A stretch of DNA of 64,000 nucleotides from Hyphomonadaceae bacterium (GCA_022844475.1 JALHLR010000003.1:74892-138891); one strand, 5' to 3'. Positions 37,701 through 48,339 are shown, numbered from the stretch's first letter. The notes: generated from the sequence alone by a model not told the origin. Program-made: numbers and translations.

Positions 37701-38555
37701 CTACCGCACCTTGTCGCCATTCACGGTGACCCGCCGCATGTGCCTGCGCTGGCCGTGATAGTCGTTCAGCGCGAAGTGCCAAACGCAGCGGTTGTCCCAC
37801 ATCGCGAGTGAGCCAGGCCGCCAGCGGAAGCGGCAGGTGAAGGGCTCTCGCCGGCACACTTCGAACAGGTATTCGAGGAGCGGTCGTGACTCCTTTTTGG
37901 TCCAACCAGCGAAGCGGAGCGTGAAGGCGGGGTTGATGTAGAGACCCTTCCGGCCTGTCTCCGGGTGAGTCCGCACCACTGGGTGCTCGTACTCCGGCAC
38001 TTCATCGCCGACGACTTCCGAATCCATCGACGCGCGCTTCTTCGAAGACGCACCGCCCGTACCATACTCCTCTGCGGCGGAGTGGATGGCACGGAGACTT
38101 TCCAGGGTCTTTCGCAGGCCAGGCGAGAGAACGTCCCACGCGGCGTACTGGCTCGCGAACATTGTGTCGCCCCCGACGTCCGGCACCTCAATCGCATGGA
38201 GGATGGAACCCAGCGCCGGCTCCTCGAGGAAGCTCATGTCGGAGTGCCAACCGCCGCCGAAGTTAATCTTCTCGGACGGCTCTTTGATGATCTCAAGGAT
38301 CTCCGGATACCCAGCCATGCTCTTCACATAGGGATGGACGTTCAGCGTGCCCCACCGGCGGCCAAAGGCAAGGTGCTGCTCGGGCGTCAGAGTCTGGTCG
38401 CGGAAGAAAATGACGTGATGTTTCAGAAAAGCCTGATGGATGTCGTCGAACTGCGCATTGCTCAACGGTTTCGACAGGTCCACCCCGGAGATTTCCGCCC
38501 CGAGATGGGGCGAGAGCGGACTGACTGTGATGGTCTTGTAGACGTCATAGGCCAT
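37701..38555 (-). CDS. TauD/TfdA-family Fe(II)/2-oxoglutarate dioxygenase
   Basis: 284 residues from ATG 38555 (GAGAGGAAACAGCC upstream). The iron ligands are the HxD in GGWHSDMSFLE and the distal His in CVWHFALNDY; the 2-oxoglutarate-binding Arg is likely in GQRRHMRRV. Members hydroxylate taurine, alkyl sulfonates, alkyl sulfates or phenoxyacetates; the substrate cannot be chosen here. No sulfonate transporter lies nearby. Convergent with the HAD gene, ending base to base. Confidence 0.9.
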   Translation of the reverse strand: MAYDVYKTITVSPLSPHLGAEISGVDLSKPLSNAQFDDIHQAFLKHHVIFFRDQTLTPEQHLAFGRRWGTLNVHPYVKSMAGYPEILEIIKEPSEKINFGGGWHSDMSFLEEPALGSILHAIEVPDVGGDTMFASQYAAWDVLSPGLRKTLESLRAIHSAAEEYGTGGASSKKRASMDSEVVGDEVPEYEHPVVRTHPETGRKGLYINPAFTLRFAGWTKKESRPLLEYLFEVCRREPFTCRFRWRPGSLAMWDNRCVWHFALNDYHGQRRHMRRVTVNGDKVR

Positions 38556-38631
38556 GGCTGTTTCCTCTCGGCCGAGCATCGCGCGGGAGAGACGGAAATT
38601 CAACGGTACGACGGGTGGATTGAGCGCCGCC

Positions 38632-39429
38632 TCAGCCTTGTTGCAGCATGCCCTTGAAGTCCGCCGGCTGCATCGGGCGCGACAGCAGGAAGCCCTGCAG
38701 CTGGTCGACCTTCAGCCAGGTCATCAGGTCGAGCATCTCCTGCGTCTCGATCCCCTCGGCAACGACGCCAAGACCGTGGTCGCGCGCAAGGCGGACGCAG
38801 CTGACAAGTGCTGCCTTCGCGTAGGGCTCGCTCATCGCGAGGCGCGTGAACGCCGGATCGATCTTTACCTCGGTGAAAGGGTAGTTCCGCAGCCGGTCGA
38901 TATTGCTGGGCCCCGCGCCGAAATCATCGATGGCGAGACCGAAGCCATGTGCGCGCAAGGCCGTCATCGTCTGGAATGCGTTGGCGCCGTATTCGAGCAC
39001 CCGCGACTCCGTCACCTCGAGCACGAACTGCTTGCAGTCGAGGCCGCTGTCGCCGATCGCCTGCGCGACTTTGTCTGCGAAAGCTGGACGCTCGAGCGAC
39101 ATCGGGCTGATGTTGATCGAGCAGGGCAGGCCATTGAAACCTGCAGCGTGCGCCGCGACAGCACGCGCCATCACGTAGGTCAGCGCGTCGATGCGCTCGC
39201 TGCGTTCCGCGAGTTCGACGTACGCCGCAGGGGACACGAGACCCGACTGTGGCGTGGCAATCCGCGCCAGCGCCTCTGCGCCGACAAGCTTGCGATCGTG
39301 AAGGGAAAACTTCGCATGGAAAAACGGGTGCAGTCCGCCGCGTTCAATTGCAGCTTCGAGCAGGCTCGCGCTGGCCAGCGTAGGCCTCCGCGTCGCGTCT
39401 GTTTCCGTGCTCTGAAGATTCCAAATCAT
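38632..39429 (-). CDS. EAL-domain cyclic-di-GMP phosphodiesterase
   Basis: 265 residues from ATG 39429. Essentially a stand-alone EAL domain with the catalytic set intact: GAEALARI, INISPMSLE, LEVTESRV, AIDDFGAG, VKIDPAF, AEGIET and QGFLLSRP. The fully kept motif set predicts active hydrolysis of c-di-GMP. No sensory or membrane domain precedes it; a frame reaching 39537 would start inside a strong inverted repeat and is unlikely. Lies 76 bases from the TauD gene on the same strand. Confidence 0.87.
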   Translation of the reverse strand: MIWNLQSTETDATRRPTLASASLLEAAIERGGLHPFFHAKFSLHDRKLVGAEALARIATPQSGLVSPAAYVELAERSERIDALTYVMARAVAAHAAGFNGLPCSINISPMSLERPAFADKVAQAIGDSGLDCKQFVLEVTESRVLEYGANAFQTMTALRAHGFGLAIDDFGAGPSNIDRLRNYPFTEVKIDPAFTRLAMSEPYAKAALVSCVRLARDHGLGVVAEGIETQEMLDLMTWLKVDQLQGFLLSRPMQPADFKGMLQQG

Positions 39430-39514
39430 CGCGCCGCACGACCTGAAAACGGCCGGCGACCCGCCGGCTGCTTGAGGTGACAGTACGCCACGGAAGAGTC
39501 TCGAAACAGCTAAT

Positions 39515-39544
39515 CGGCGCAGTGCAAACTGCTGCACTGCGCCG
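39515..39544. repeat. Perfect 12-base inverted repeat between sodB and the EAL gene
   Basis: CGGCGCAGTGCA (39515-39526), AACTGC, TGCACTGCGCCG (39533-39544). All 12 pairs match. It lies 33 bases past the sodB stop and 86 bases ahead of the EAL start, so it may end the sodB transcript or act as an operator for the EAL gene. The bases after it on the minus strand (ATTAGCTGTTTCG) are only weakly T-rich. Confidence 0.7.
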
Positions 39545-39576
39545 CAAAAGTTGCTTCGAATCGGTTCAGGATGATC

Positions 39577-40179
39577 TTATTTCGCGTCCGAAAGGCCCTG
39601 GTTCGCAAAGTCCCAGTTCACCAGTTCGTCGATGAAGGTGTTGATGTACTTCGGCCGGGCGTTCTGGGTGTCGAGGTAGTAGGCGTGCTCCCAAACGTCC
39701 ATCGTTAGCAGGGGGGTAACGCCGGCCTCGGTCAGCGGGGTTTCGGCGTTCGGCGTCTTGGTGATGGCAAGCTTGCCGTCCTTCAGAACCAGCCAGGCCC
39801 AGCCTGATCCGAACTGGGTCGCGCCAGCTTCCGCAAAGAGACGTTTGAACTCGTCGTAAGAACCGAAGTCCTTGTTGATCCGGTCGGCGACCAGGCCCGT
39901 CGGCTTGCCGCCGCCGCCTGGCTTCATCGAGTGCCAGTAGAAGGTGTGGTTCCAGACCTGGCCAGAATTGTTGAAGATGGGCATCTTTTTCTCGGCCCAG
40001 CTCTGCTTGACGACTTCCTCAAGCGGTGCGTTTTCCAGCGGCGTGCCGGCGACCAGCTTGTTCAGGTTGTCCAGATAGGCTTGGTGGTGCTTGCCGTAGT
40101 GAAAATTGAGGGTCTGCTCCGAAATATGTGGCGCCAGCGCGTCGCGCGCGTAAGGCAGGGCGGGAAGCGTGAAAGCCAT
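39577..40179 (-). CDS. sodB: Superoxide dismutase (Fe type)
   Basis: Converts superoxide to oxygen and hydrogen peroxide in the cytoplasm. 200 residues from ATG 40179 (GAGGG upstream); a longer frame from 40284 adds unrelated residues. Metal ligands H27, H78, D161 and H165 (LNFHYGKHH, WNHTFYW, DVWEHAYYLD). Gln74 ahead of VWNHTFYW is the position that marks the iron form. No signal peptide. Divergent from the squalene-synthase-like gene. Confidence 0.96.
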   Translation of the reverse strand: MAFTLPALPYARDALAPHISEQTLNFHYGKHHQAYLDNLNKLVAGTPLENAPLEEVVKQSWAEKKMPIFNNSGQVWNHTFYWHSMKPGGGGKPTGLVADRINKDFGSYDEFKRLFAEAGATQFGSGWAWLVLKDGKLAITKTPNAETPLTEAGVTPLLTMDVWEHAYYLDTQNARPKYINTFIDELVNWDFANQGLSDAK

Positions 40180-40250
40180 GGAAAACCCTCTTTGTTTGTC
40201 GTGTGTTGCCGTCCAGACCCTCAGATAGGGCCGAATTGCCGAATTTGAAC

Positions 40251-40943
40251 ATGAGCGATACGGCCAATCCGCCAAACCTTGCAAGCGCTGACGATTTTGA
40301 CGCCCGCCTGAAGCGGACGGACGAGGACCGCTGGCTGGCCACGCGTTACGCCCCTGCGGGCTCGCGCGAACGCCTCATCGCGATCTACCTGCTGAATCAG
40401 GAGCTACAGCGCGCCCTGCACGCCAAGGAGGCGATGCTCGGCAAGATCCGGCTGCAGTGGTGGCGGGAGACGCTCGCGCAACTGGCGGGAGGGGCACCCT
40501 TGCGGCGACATGACCTGGCCGAGGAGCTGGCGCGTGTCCTCAAGAACCGCGCCGACCTGCTGGGGCCGATGAACGCTATGGTGGACGCCTATGACGACGT
40601 GCTCGACGATCACCTGCAGGCAGGCGGGCATCAGGCTGGCGGCGCGCATGAGGAACGACATCTCGCGGTTGAAGGCGCCCTGATGCGGCTGGCGGGACTG
40701 GCCCTGGCGCCGGATGCTGAGAGGGCGGGGCTCGAAGCCCTGGCCGAGGCGGGGGCGGCGCGCGTCGGTCTGGCGGCGGAGCTCGACGGCGCAGAGGCAC
40801 GGTGGGAAGCCGCGAAAGCCGGGTTGCGACAAACACCCGCTATGCTGTGGCCTGCCGCGCTGCACCTTGCCGCCGCAGGTGAGGTTGGGCCACTCAGCAA
40901 GCGCTGGCGGATTTTCCGGGCCGCGCTGGGGCGACGGCTTTAG
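40251..40943 (+). CDS. Squalene/phytoene-synthase-fold protein, probably non-catalytic
   Basis: 230 residues from ATG 40251. Shares the all-helical fold of squalene/phytoene synthases: RYAPAGSRERLIAIYLLNQELQRAL, MLGKIRLQWWRETL and DAYDDVLDD. In true synthases the first helix carries DDxxD for prenyl-diphosphate binding; here it reads NQELQRA, so catalysis is doubtful. The short form resembles NDUFAF6-type proteins, which in mitochondria help build respiratory complex I. Its C-terminal third is Ala/Glu-rich. Confidence 0.7.
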   Translation: MSDTANPPNLASADDFDARLKRTDEDRWLATRYAPAGSRERLIAIYLLNQELQRALHAKEAMLGKIRLQWWRETLAQLAGGAPLRRHDLAEELARVLKNRADLLGPMNAMVDAYDDVLDDHLQAGGHQAGGAHEERHLAVEGALMRLAGLALAPDAERAGLEALAEAGAARVGLAAELDGAEARWEAAKAGLRQTPAMLWPAALHLAAAGEVGPLSKRWRIFRAALGRRL

Positions 40944-41036
40944 GATCGATTTCAGCTACGGGCGCATATCCCGCTGGCCAAGCGAGCAGCAAACCTGTTT
41001 GTTGTTCCGGGGTGGAGTCGCAGCGGGCGGGCGGAC

Positions 41037-41783
41037 GTGAACAAGCTTTTCAATCCAGCCAGTTGGCTGCGGGCGTTGAGCCAGCCGCTTGTCCTGCTCG
41101 GCCTCGCGGTCGACCTGTTTCCGATTTTCGGCGTGCTGGCGTTCGGCTGGAACGCCGTTCCGCTGGTGATGCTGTACTGGATGGAGAACGTCATCGCGGG
41201 TGTGCTGACGCTACCGCGCATCGTTATCTCCGGCGCCAGCTACGGCGCGCTCGGCTCGATTGTCGGGCTCGTGATGTCGGCGTTTTTTGTCTTCCACTAC
41301 GGCCTGTTCTGCTTCGTACACGGCACATTTCTGATTGCATTCACCGGCTTCGGCAACGGGACGCTTGCTGACCAGTCGACCTTCACGCTCGACATCCCCG
41401 GCATGTTCCAGTTCGGCATGACCAGCGGGCTGCACGTGGAGTATTTCATCTACGCGATCATCGCGTTCCAGATGCTTGTCTTTTTCTGGGAGTTCGTGCT
41501 CAAGGGTGAGTGGCGGACCACGAACCCTATGGCCGAGATGTTCGCGCCCTATGGGCGCATCATCGTCCTTCATCTCGCTATCTTTGGCGGAGCTTTTGCG
41601 CTGTTCGCCCTCGGGCAGCCGATGATTGGCGTGCTCGCACTCATCCTGTTCCGAGCAGTTTATGGCATCGTCACAAACGCAAGGGATACCTTCGGCTTCG
41701 ACGGCGACTTCAGCAAGGCGCTCGACAAGATGGGTGGTCGTGAGGTGTTCAAGAAGGCGATGCGAGGGGAGCGCGTCGACTAG
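41037..41783 (+). CDS. DUF6498-type membrane protein
   Basis: 248 residues from GTG 41037, with five or six hydrophobic helices (about 18-38, 40-58, 73-102, 135-160, 175-205). The N-terminal [37 protein letters not shown] segment and the [17 protein letters not shown] helix are typical of the DUF6498 family. Function unknown. Its stop overlaps the convergent trmFO stop by four bases. Confidence 0.72.
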   Translation: MNKLFNPASWLRALSQPLVLLGLAVDLFPIFGVLAFGWNAVPLVMLYWMENVIAGVLTLPRIVISGASYGALGSIVGLVMSAFFVFHYGLFCFVHGTFLIAFTGFGNGTLADQSTFTLDIPGMFQFGMTSGLHVEYFIYAIIAFQMLVFFWEFVLKGEWRTTNPMAEMFAPYGRIIVLHLAIFGGAFALFALGQPMIGVLALILFRAVYGIVTNARDTFGFDGDFSKALDKMGGREVFKKAMRGERVD

Positions 41784-43207
41784 TCTGAAACGGGCTCGGG
41801 CAATTTCTGATCCTGTAGCCAGCCGCCAAGATCATCCAGCGCGCGCACCGACATCAGCCGCTTGCGCGCGCGTCCCCTGTCGGCTCCCTTCAGGCGCTTG
41901 CCGTCCGGGCCCTTGAGATCAACCGGGACAATGTCAGGCAGCAGGCCATAGTTCACGTTCATCGGCTGGAACGAACCACGCTTGGCAACTCCGCTCTCTC
42001 CAAGGACGTGTCCGCCTGTGATGTGGTTGACCAGCGCTCCGAGCGCGGTGGTAGCGGGCGGCGCTTCCACGCGGCGGCCAAGCCGCTCGGCAGCGGCCAT
42101 GCGCCCTGCAACCAGGCCCATTGCGGCGCTTTCCACATAGCCTTCGACACCTGTCACCTGGCCGGCGAAGCGCACACGGGCATCGGACTTGAGGCGCAGC
42201 TGCGCATCTAGCAGGGCAGGGGAGTTGATGAACGTGTTGCGGTGGATGCCTCCCAGTCGCGCAAACTGCGCATCGGCAAGGCCCGGGATCATGCGGAAGA
42301 TCTCTTGCTGCGCCCCGTGCTTCAGCTTGGTCTGGAAGCCGACCATGTTCCAAAGCGTGGCAAGCTTGTTGTCCTGTCGCAGCTGGACCACGGCCCAGGC
42401 CTTCACGCCGGGATCATGTGGATTGGTCAGGCCGACGGGCTTCATGGGGCCATAGCGTAGCGTCTCCGTGCCGCGCTCCGCCATCACTTCGATGGGCAGG
42501 CATCCTTCGAAGTACGGCGTGCCCTCCCACTCCTTGAACTCTGTCTTCGGGGCCGCAAGCAGGGCGGCGATGAAGGCCTCGTATTCGTCCTTCGTCATCG
42601 GGCAATTGATGTAGGCTTCGGCGCCGTCGCCGCCCGGACCAGGCTTGTCATAGCGCGACTGTTTCCAAGCCTTGCTCATGTCGATCGACTCGACATGCAC
42701 GATCGGCGCGATTGCATCGAAGAAGGCAAGCGAATCCTCGCCGGTCTTGGCAAGAATGGCTCTCGCCAGTTTGTCAGATGTCAACGGCCCTGTGGCGATG
42801 ATCACGCTGGACCACGCAGCTGGAGGCCAGCCATCAACCTCACCGCGTTCGATGGTAACGAGCGGATGCTGCTCAAGTGCCGCCGTCACGTCGGCGGAAA
42901 AGGCGTCGCGGTCGACGGCAAGAGCCGAGCCAGCAGGCACGCGATGACGATCGCCCATGGCGATGATGAGACCCGCGGCCCGGCGCATTTCCTCGTGCAG
43001 CAGCCCGACGGCATTGTACTCCCAGTCATCCGACCGGAATGAGTTGGAGCACACAAGCTCTGCGAGCCCGTCCGTTTGGTGGGCGTCAGTCTTCCGGACT
43101 GGGCGCATCTCGTGGATGACCACGGGAACGCCAAGGTTTGCAGCCTGCCAGGCCGCCTCCGACCCCGCCATGCCGCCGCCGATGATGTGAATGGGCTCGA
43201 TTGTCAT
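41780..43207 (-). CDS. trmFO: tRNA (uracil-54-C5)-methyltransferase, folate-dependent
   Basis: FAD- and methylene-tetrahydrofolate-dependent enzyme that makes ribothymidine at position 54 of tRNA; also called Gid. 475 residues from ATG 43207; ATG 43225 would add six. FAD motif [13 protein letters not shown] at the N-terminus; [40 protein letters not shown] and [16 protein letters not shown] are hallmark segments. The family is found mainly in Gram-positives and alphaproteobacteria that lack TrmA. Confidence 0.96.
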   Translation of the reverse strand: MTIEPIHIIGGGMAGSEAAWQAANLGVPVVIHEMRPVRKTDAHQTDGLAELVCSNSFRSDDWEYNAVGLLHEEMRRAAGLIIAMGDRHRVPAGSALAVDRDAFSADVTAALEQHPLVTIERGEVDGWPPAAWSSVIIATGPLTSDKLARAILAKTGEDSLAFFDAIAPIVHVESIDMSKAWKQSRYDKPGPGGDGAEAYINCPMTKDEYEAFIAALLAAPKTEFKEWEGTPYFEGCLPIEVMAERGTETLRYGPMKPVGLTNPHDPGVKAWAVVQLRQDNKLATLWNMVGFQTKLKHGAQQEIFRMIPGLADAQFARLGGIHRNTFINSPALLDAQLRLKSDARVRFAGQVTGVEGYVESAAMGLVAGRMAAAERLGRRVEAPPATTALGALVNHITGGHVLGESGVAKRGSFQPMNVNYGLLPDIVPVDLKGPDGKRLKGADRGRARKRLMSVRALDDLGGWLQDQKLPEPVSD

Positions 43208-43301
43208 CCGGCCGATATAGGCCATGTCGGGCGCTCAGGGAAACGCGCCAATACTGCAAAATCCCGCTGGGGCGCCGCGGCAATAGTGCTAAAGCCAACT
43301 T

Positions 43302-44432
43302 ATGCATTTTGCATCCACTTTCCGGGCTCTCCCCATGCTGGCGACCGTCCTCGCGGCGCCCATCGCCCAGGCCGACATTCGCAGTTTCAACGCCGCGGTT
43401 CAGGCAGGGGACTACCGCGGCGCGATGGTGGTGGCCGGGCAGACCTGGCCGACTGTGGATCTGGCATCTCCTTCCGCAGCTCTGGTGGCGCGGGAGTTCG
43501 CATGGGTCGCCATGCTGGCGGGAGAGCCCGCGTCAGCGCTGATGTACTCGCGCTTCCTGGTTGAGCAGGGCAATGCACTACCGCATCCGGATCCTGCGCC
43601 GGCAGTGTCCCGCGTTCTGCACGACTGGGCCACTCTGGAGGCGGCTGCGTCCCCACAGGCACGCGCCAAGTTGATACAGTCGCTCTACACACGCGCAACG
43701 ACGCCGGGGCGCGACCTCATCTCGCCGCGCGCCGCGCAGGCGCTTTTTGCAGAGTCATGGGCGGCCGGAGACTGGTCGCAAGCGGAAAGCGCCGCCATGT
43801 ACGCCATCCGGTTCCTGGATGATCTGGAAGCAGGCAGAATCGCAGCCCGCTTCGAGGCGCGACGCGGCGCGGCGATGGCCAGATTCATGCGCACGAAGTC
43901 TATCGAAGCCTACAACGCGCTGTACGATATCGCGGGCGAGGTGCATGACCAGATAGCAGCGACCTCCGATGGCGAGGGCCGTGTCCGTCTCGCGACCGAA
44001 TACTACGCAGCCACGTCGTGGGCCGATGCAATCTATGGCGGGCTTGGCTCTCGTCAGCGCGAATTGGCCGACCGGCGCGCGTCAATCAGCACAGGCCGCG
44101 CCCCTATGAATGAATTGCTCTATCCGGCGCCGGGCGACGCGAGCCTGCCGCGTTGCCGGATCGCCCTTGCGCGCGCCGACTCGCCCGGGTTTCCCTTCAT
44201 ACCAAAATTCAAGGACCTGGCCGGGTCGGTGACCTATGCGGCCGAGGTGGCGCAGAACGGCGTGCTCCAGAACCCACGCCTGATGGCATGGGCGCCCCAC
44301 AGCGACTTTGTAAGGGCGACTGAAGCCGTTCAGTCCTCCTGGCGCTGGCGGATCGAGGGAACCCTCCAGCCGCCCGCCTGCCGCCTGCCGAAGGTCCATA
44401 TCGTCACCTTTGAGTACGCCCTCGGCCGGTAG
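43302..44432 (+). CDS. Secreted protein with helical-repeat region and TonB-C-like end
   Basis: 376 residues. A signal peptide (about 1-24, ending IAQADIRS) is followed by helical Ala-rich sequence that looks TPR-like (residues about 28-250), and then a C-terminal stretch of about 75 residues (GSVTYAAEVAQNGVLQNP, FVRATEAVQSSWRWRIEG, VHIVTFEYAL) with the pattern of a TonB C-terminal domain. There is no membrane anchor as in TonB itself, so a periplasmic partner-binding role is likelier than energy transfer. Two cysteines near the C-terminus (PRCRI, PACRLP). Confidence 0.62.
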   Translation: MHFASTFRALPMLATVLAAPIAQADIRSFNAAVQAGDYRGAMVVAGQTWPTVDLASPSAALVAREFAWVAMLAGEPASALMYSRFLVEQGNALPHPDPAPAVSRVLHDWATLEAAASPQARAKLIQSLYTRATTPGRDLISPRAAQALFAESWAAGDWSQAESAAMYAIRFLDDLEAGRIAARFEARRGAAMARFMRTKSIEAYNALYDIAGEVHDQIAATSDGEGRVRLATEYYAATSWADAIYGGLGSRQRELADRRASISTGRAPMNELLYPAPGDASLPRCRIALARADSPGFPFIPKFKDLAGSVTYAAEVAQNGVLQNPRLMAWAPHSDFVRATEAVQSSWRWRIEGTLQPPACRLPKVHIVTFEYALGR

Positions 44433-44498
44433 CGGCGCTGGCCGCTGTTGCCGCTTCTCGTCAATTGAACTAGGGGCAGGGCTTCTTTGGAGGGCTGG

Positions 44499-45380
44499 AT
44501 GGCCGACGCTGCGGGCAAGCTGCCGATCATCACCTGTGTGCGCGACGCATGGCTGTTCCTGCGCGACAACTTGCGCATGTTCGTGCCCGCTGCAGCTGCA
44601 ATGGCGCTGGTTTCCCAGGTCGGTTTCCTGCTTGCGGCGATCTCGGGGGGCGGCGCGGGCGCCCAATCCGCGTTCGGCGGCAGTCTTGGGAATCTGGCCG
44701 TCGCCATGCCCGCCGTGCTGGCAAGCCTCGTGTTTGCCGCAGCCGTGTTGCGCAAGGCGGTCCGGAACGAGTTCACGGGGCCACTAGGCCTCAGTTTCGG
44801 AGCAGACGAGCTTCGTCTGCTCGCAATCGTCGCGGCGTATGCGTGCATGATCATTCCGCTTGCCACGCTGGTATTCATGATTGTGACAGCGACGGTGCTG
44901 TCGCGTCTGGCCGCAACGCCCGACGATCTCGCTGTGCTGCTGGAGGATCCCGAAGCACTGAATGCAGCATTGACCCAGGCGCTCGGGCCGGGCGGGACGG
45001 CGGCATTCCTCCTTCTCATCATGCTGGTGTTCGCGGGCGCAATCTACCTGTTCACGCGGCTCTTCATGGTCAACGCCGCGACAATCGGCGAGCGCCGCAT
45101 CGTGATGTTCCAGACCTGGAGTTGGTCGCGCGGCAACATCCTTCGCATGTTCGCTGCGATCATGCTGACCTGGCTACCCGCCTATGTCGTCGACAGCCTG
45201 GTCGTCGAGATCGGCGTCGCCATCCTTCGCCCGATAACCTCAGAGGGAAATGCAGGCATCCTGCTGATCGCCTTCAACGCCGCCGTCACTTTCGTCGCGG
45301 CGATGGTTGGCATCCCATCGATCGTGCTGGGTGCTATCCTGTACAAGGGCCTGCGGCCGGTGGACTTCGTGGCAAAGTAG
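44499..45380 (+). CDS. Polytopic membrane protein of unknown function
   Basis: 293 residues from ATG 44499 (TTGGAGGG six bases upstream). Six hydrophobic segments: about 28-52, 70-90, 107-130, 165-190, 215-238 and 250-280, with RDAWLFLRDNLRMF before the first. The layout (6TM, FQTWSWSRGNILRMFAA ahead of helix 5) resembles the glycerophosphodiesterase-type and DUF975-like membrane domains, but I cannot name it. Convergent with uvrA. Confidence 0.65.
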   Translation: MADAAGKLPIITCVRDAWLFLRDNLRMFVPAAAAMALVSQVGFLLAAISGGGAGAQSAFGGSLGNLAVAMPAVLASLVFAAAVLRKAVRNEFTGPLGLSFGADELRLLAIVAAYACMIIPLATLVFMIVTATVLSRLAATPDDLAVLLEDPEALNAALTQALGPGGTAAFLLLIMLVFAGAIYLFTRLFMVNAATIGERRIVMFQTWSWSRGNILRMFAAIMLTWLPAYVVDSLVVEIGVAILRPITSEGNAGILLIAFNAAVTFVAAMVGIPSIVLGAILYKGLRPVDFVAK

Positions 45381-45384
45381 GCGC

Positions 45385-48339
45385 TTATTCCGCCGCTTGC
45401 TGAGCCGACTTCTTCGACTTCACCACAGCCGCGGCAGCTGGCTTCATCTTGGCCCGCTTCGCCTGACGCTCACGCCGCTCGGCTTGCCGCCGGAACGTCT
45501 CCACCAGGAATTTTCCTGTCCAGCTCTTCTTGTTCTTCGCAACGTCTTCAGGCGTGCCGACAGCTACAACTTCGCCGCCTCCGTCGCCGCCGTCCGGACC
45601 CATGTCGACGATCCAGTCGGCAACCTTGATGACGTCGAGATTGTGCTCGATCACCACCACCGTGTTTCCAGCATCGACAAGTTCCTGCAGAACCTCCATC
45701 AGCGTGCGTACGTCATCGAAGTGCAGGCCGGTTGTGGGTTCGTCGAGAATGTAGAGCGTGCGGCCGGTGGCGCGCTTGGAGAGTTCCTTGGCAAGCTTAA
45801 CGCGCTGGGCTTCGCCTCCCGAAAGCGTGGTAGCCTGCTGGCCGACCTTCACATAGCCCAGGCCCACGCGGCACAGCGTTTCCATCTTGCCGCGAATGCC
45901 GGGCACGGCGCCAAAGAATGCGCGCGCCTCCTCGACAGTCATATCCAGCACGTCGGCGATCGACTTGCCCTTGTAGAGCACTTCAAGCGTCTCACGGTTG
46001 TAACGCTTGCCCTTGCAGACGTCGCAGGTGACGTAGACGTCTGGCAGGAAGTGCATCTCGATCTTCACGACGCCGTCACCCTGGCACGCCTCGCAGCGTC
46101 CCCCCTTCACGTTGAAGGAGAATCGGCCGGCCTGATAGCCGCGGGCCTTCGACTCCGGCAGGCCGGTATACCAGTCGCGGATCGGGCCGAACGCGCCCGT
46201 ATACGTCGCTGGATTGGAACGCGGGGTGCGGCCGATGGGCGACTGGTCGATGTCGATGATCTTGTCGAGGTGTTCGATGCCCTCGATCTTCTGGTGCGGG
46301 GCTGGGCTGTCGCTTGCGCCGTTGAGACGGCGAGCCAGGGCCTTGTAGAGCGTCTCGATCACGAGTGTTGACTTGCCACCGCCCGAAACGCCCGTGATGC
46401 AGGTGAAGATGCCGAGCGGGATTTCCGCCGTCACGTTCTTGAGGTTGTTGCCCGTTGCGCCGATGACGCGGATCATCTTCTTCTTGTCGGCCCAGCGGCG
46501 CTTTTCAGGGATCGCGATCTCTTCCTCACCGGAAAGATACTTGCCGGTGATGCTCTGCGGGTTCGCCATCAAGTCTTCAGGCTTGCCGAAAGCGATAACT
46601 TCGCCGCCAAGAACACCGGCGCGAGGGCCCATGTCGATGACATGATCGGCCGTCAGTATCGCATCCTCGTCGTGCTCTACCACGATAACGGAGTTGCCGA
46701 GATCCCGCAGACGGCGCAACGTTTCGAGCAGGCGCTCATTGTCGCGCTGGTGCAGGCCGATGGACGGTTCATCCAGCACATAAAGAACGCCGGAGAGCCC
46801 GGACCCGATCTGCGACGCGAGTCGAATCCTTTGGCTCTCGCCACCAGAGAGAGTGCCTGACCCGCGCGAGAGCGTCAGGTACTCGAGACCCACATCGTTT
46901 AGAAACTGCAGTCGGTCCCGGATCTCCTTGAGGATGCGGACAGCGATCTCGTTCTGCTTCTTGGTAAGCTTTTTGGGCAACGCCTCGAACCAGTCGCGCG
47001 CCGCCTTGATCGAGAGGGCAGCCGAGTCGGAGATCGTGTAGTTGTTGATCTTCACGCTCAGCGCTTCCGGCCGCAGGCGCTCGCCCATGCAGGCGGGGCA
47101 GGGAGCGGCAGACTGGTAGCGGCCGATCTCCTCGCGCATCCAGGCGCTGTCGGTCTCGCGGAATCGGCGCTCTAGATTTCCAACCACGCCTTCGAACGGC
47201 TTGGTTACCTCGTAGCGACGCATACCGTCGTCAAACACAAAGTCGACTTCGTCCTCGCCAGTGCCGTTGAGAATTATGTTCTGAGCAGCTTCCGGAAGCT
47301 TGGACCACGGGACGGTGAGCGAGAACTTGTACTTTTTCGCCAGCGCTTTCAGCGTCTGGTCCTGCAACGGCGAGGCCGACTTACCCCAAGGTGCAATTGC
47401 GCCATCATTCAGTGTCTTGTCGATCTCGGGGACGACCAGCGCCGGATCAATCTTCAGCTGTTCGCCCAGGCCGTCGCAGGCAGGGCATGCGCCGAAAGGG
47501 TTGTTAAAAGAAAACAGGCGCGGCTCGATCTCAGGGATCGTGAAACCGGAGACAGGGCAGGCGAATTTGGCGGAGAAGGTGAGCCGCTTGGGCTCCTTGG
47601 TCTCCGGAACTTTCTCCGCGAACTCAGCGACGGCGATACCATCCGCAAGGCCAAGCGCGGCCTCGAAGCTCTCAGCCAGCCTCTGTTCCAACCCGGCGCG
47701 GATCACTATCCTGTCCACAACGACATCGATGTCATGCTTCAGCTTCTTGTCGAGTTTCGGTGGATCCTCGAGTTCGTAGTATTCGCCATCTACCTTCACG
47801 CGCGCGAAGCCACGCTTCAGTAGTTCGGCGAACTCCTTGCGGTACTCGCCCTTGCGCCCGCGGATCATGGGCGCGAGCAGGTGGAACTTCGCGCCGTCGC
47901 CCAGGGCCATCGCCTTGTCGACCATCTGGCTGACGGTCTGGCTTTCAATCGGCAGTCCGGTGACGGGAGAATAGGGAACACCGACCCGCGCCCAAAGCAG
48001 GCGCATGTAGTCATAGACTTCGGTGACCGTGCCGACCGTCGAGCGCGGATTCCGCGAGGTCGTTTTCTGCTCAATCGAGATCGCAGGCGAGAGCCCCTCG
48101 ATCCGCTCGACATCGGGCTTCTGCATCAACTCGAGGAACTGGCGGGCGTAGGCGGAGAGCGATTCCACATAGCGGCGCTGCCCCTCGGCATAGATCGTGT
48201 CGAAGGCGAGAGACGATTTGCCCGAGCCGCTCAGACCCGTAATCACAACCAACTCGTTCCGCGGGATATCCACGTCGATGTTCTTGAGATTGTGTTCGCG
48301 TGCGCCGCGCACGCGGATGGCGTTAGGCTCGGAGGACAT
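45385..48339 (-). CDS. uvrA: Excinuclease ABC subunit A
   Basis: Damage-recognition ATPase of nucleotide-excision repair. 984 residues, slightly longer than usual because of a Lys/Arg/Ala-rich tail after residue 945. Two ABC modules: Walker [11 protein letters not shown] (about 35) and [10 protein letters not shown] (about 650), signatures [11 protein letters not shown] and [11 protein letters not shown], zinc-finger cysteines in [17 protein letters not shown] and CEACQGDG...[10 protein letters not shown] LexA box (48410-48424) upstream places it under SOS control. Confidence 0.98.
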   Translation of the reverse strand: MSSEPNAIRVRGAREHNLKNIDVDIPRNELVVITGLSGSGKSSLAFDTIYAEGQRRYVESLSAYARQFLELMQKPDVERIEGLSPAISIEQKTTSRNPRSTVGTVTEVYDYMRLLWARVGVPYSPVTGLPIESQTVSQMVDKAMALGDGAKFHLLAPMIRGRKGEYRKEFAELLKRGFARVKVDGEYYELEDPPKLDKKLKHDIDVVVDRIVIRAGLEQRLAESFEAALGLADGIAVAEFAEKVPETKEPKRLTFSAKFACPVSGFTIPEIEPRLFSFNNPFGACPACDGLGEQLKIDPALVVPEIDKTLNDGAIAPWGKSASPLQDQTLKALAKKYKFSLTVPWSKLPEAAQNIILNGTGEDEVDFVFDDGMRRYEVTKPFEGVVGNLERRFRETDSAWMREEIGRYQSAAPCPACMGERLRPEALSVKINNYTISDSAALSIKAARDWFEALPKKLTKKQNEIAVRILKEIRDRLQFLNDVGLEYLTLSRGSGTLSGGESQRIRLASQIGSGLSGVLYVLDEPSIGLHQRDNERLLETLRRLRDLGNSVIVVEHDEDAILTADHVIDMGPRAGVLGGEVIAFGKPEDLMANPQSITGKYLSGEEEIAIPEKRRWADKKKMIRVIGATGNNLKNVTAEIPLGIFTCITGVSGGGKSTLVIETLYKALARRLNGASDSPAPHQKIEGIEHLDKIIDIDQSPIGRTPRSNPATYTGAFGPIRDWYTGLPESKARGYQAGRFSFNVKGGRCEACQGDGVVKIEMHFLPDVYVTCDVCKGKRYNRETLEVLYKGKSIADVLDMTVEEARAFFGAVPGIRGKMETLCRVGLGYVKVGQQATTLSGGEAQRVKLAKELSKRATGRTLYILDEPTTGLHFDDVRTLMEVLQELVDAGNTVVVIEHNLDVIKVADWIVDMGPDGGDGGGEVVAVGTPEDVAKNKKSWTGKFLVETFRRQAERRERQAKRAKMKPAAAAVVKSKKSAQQAAE

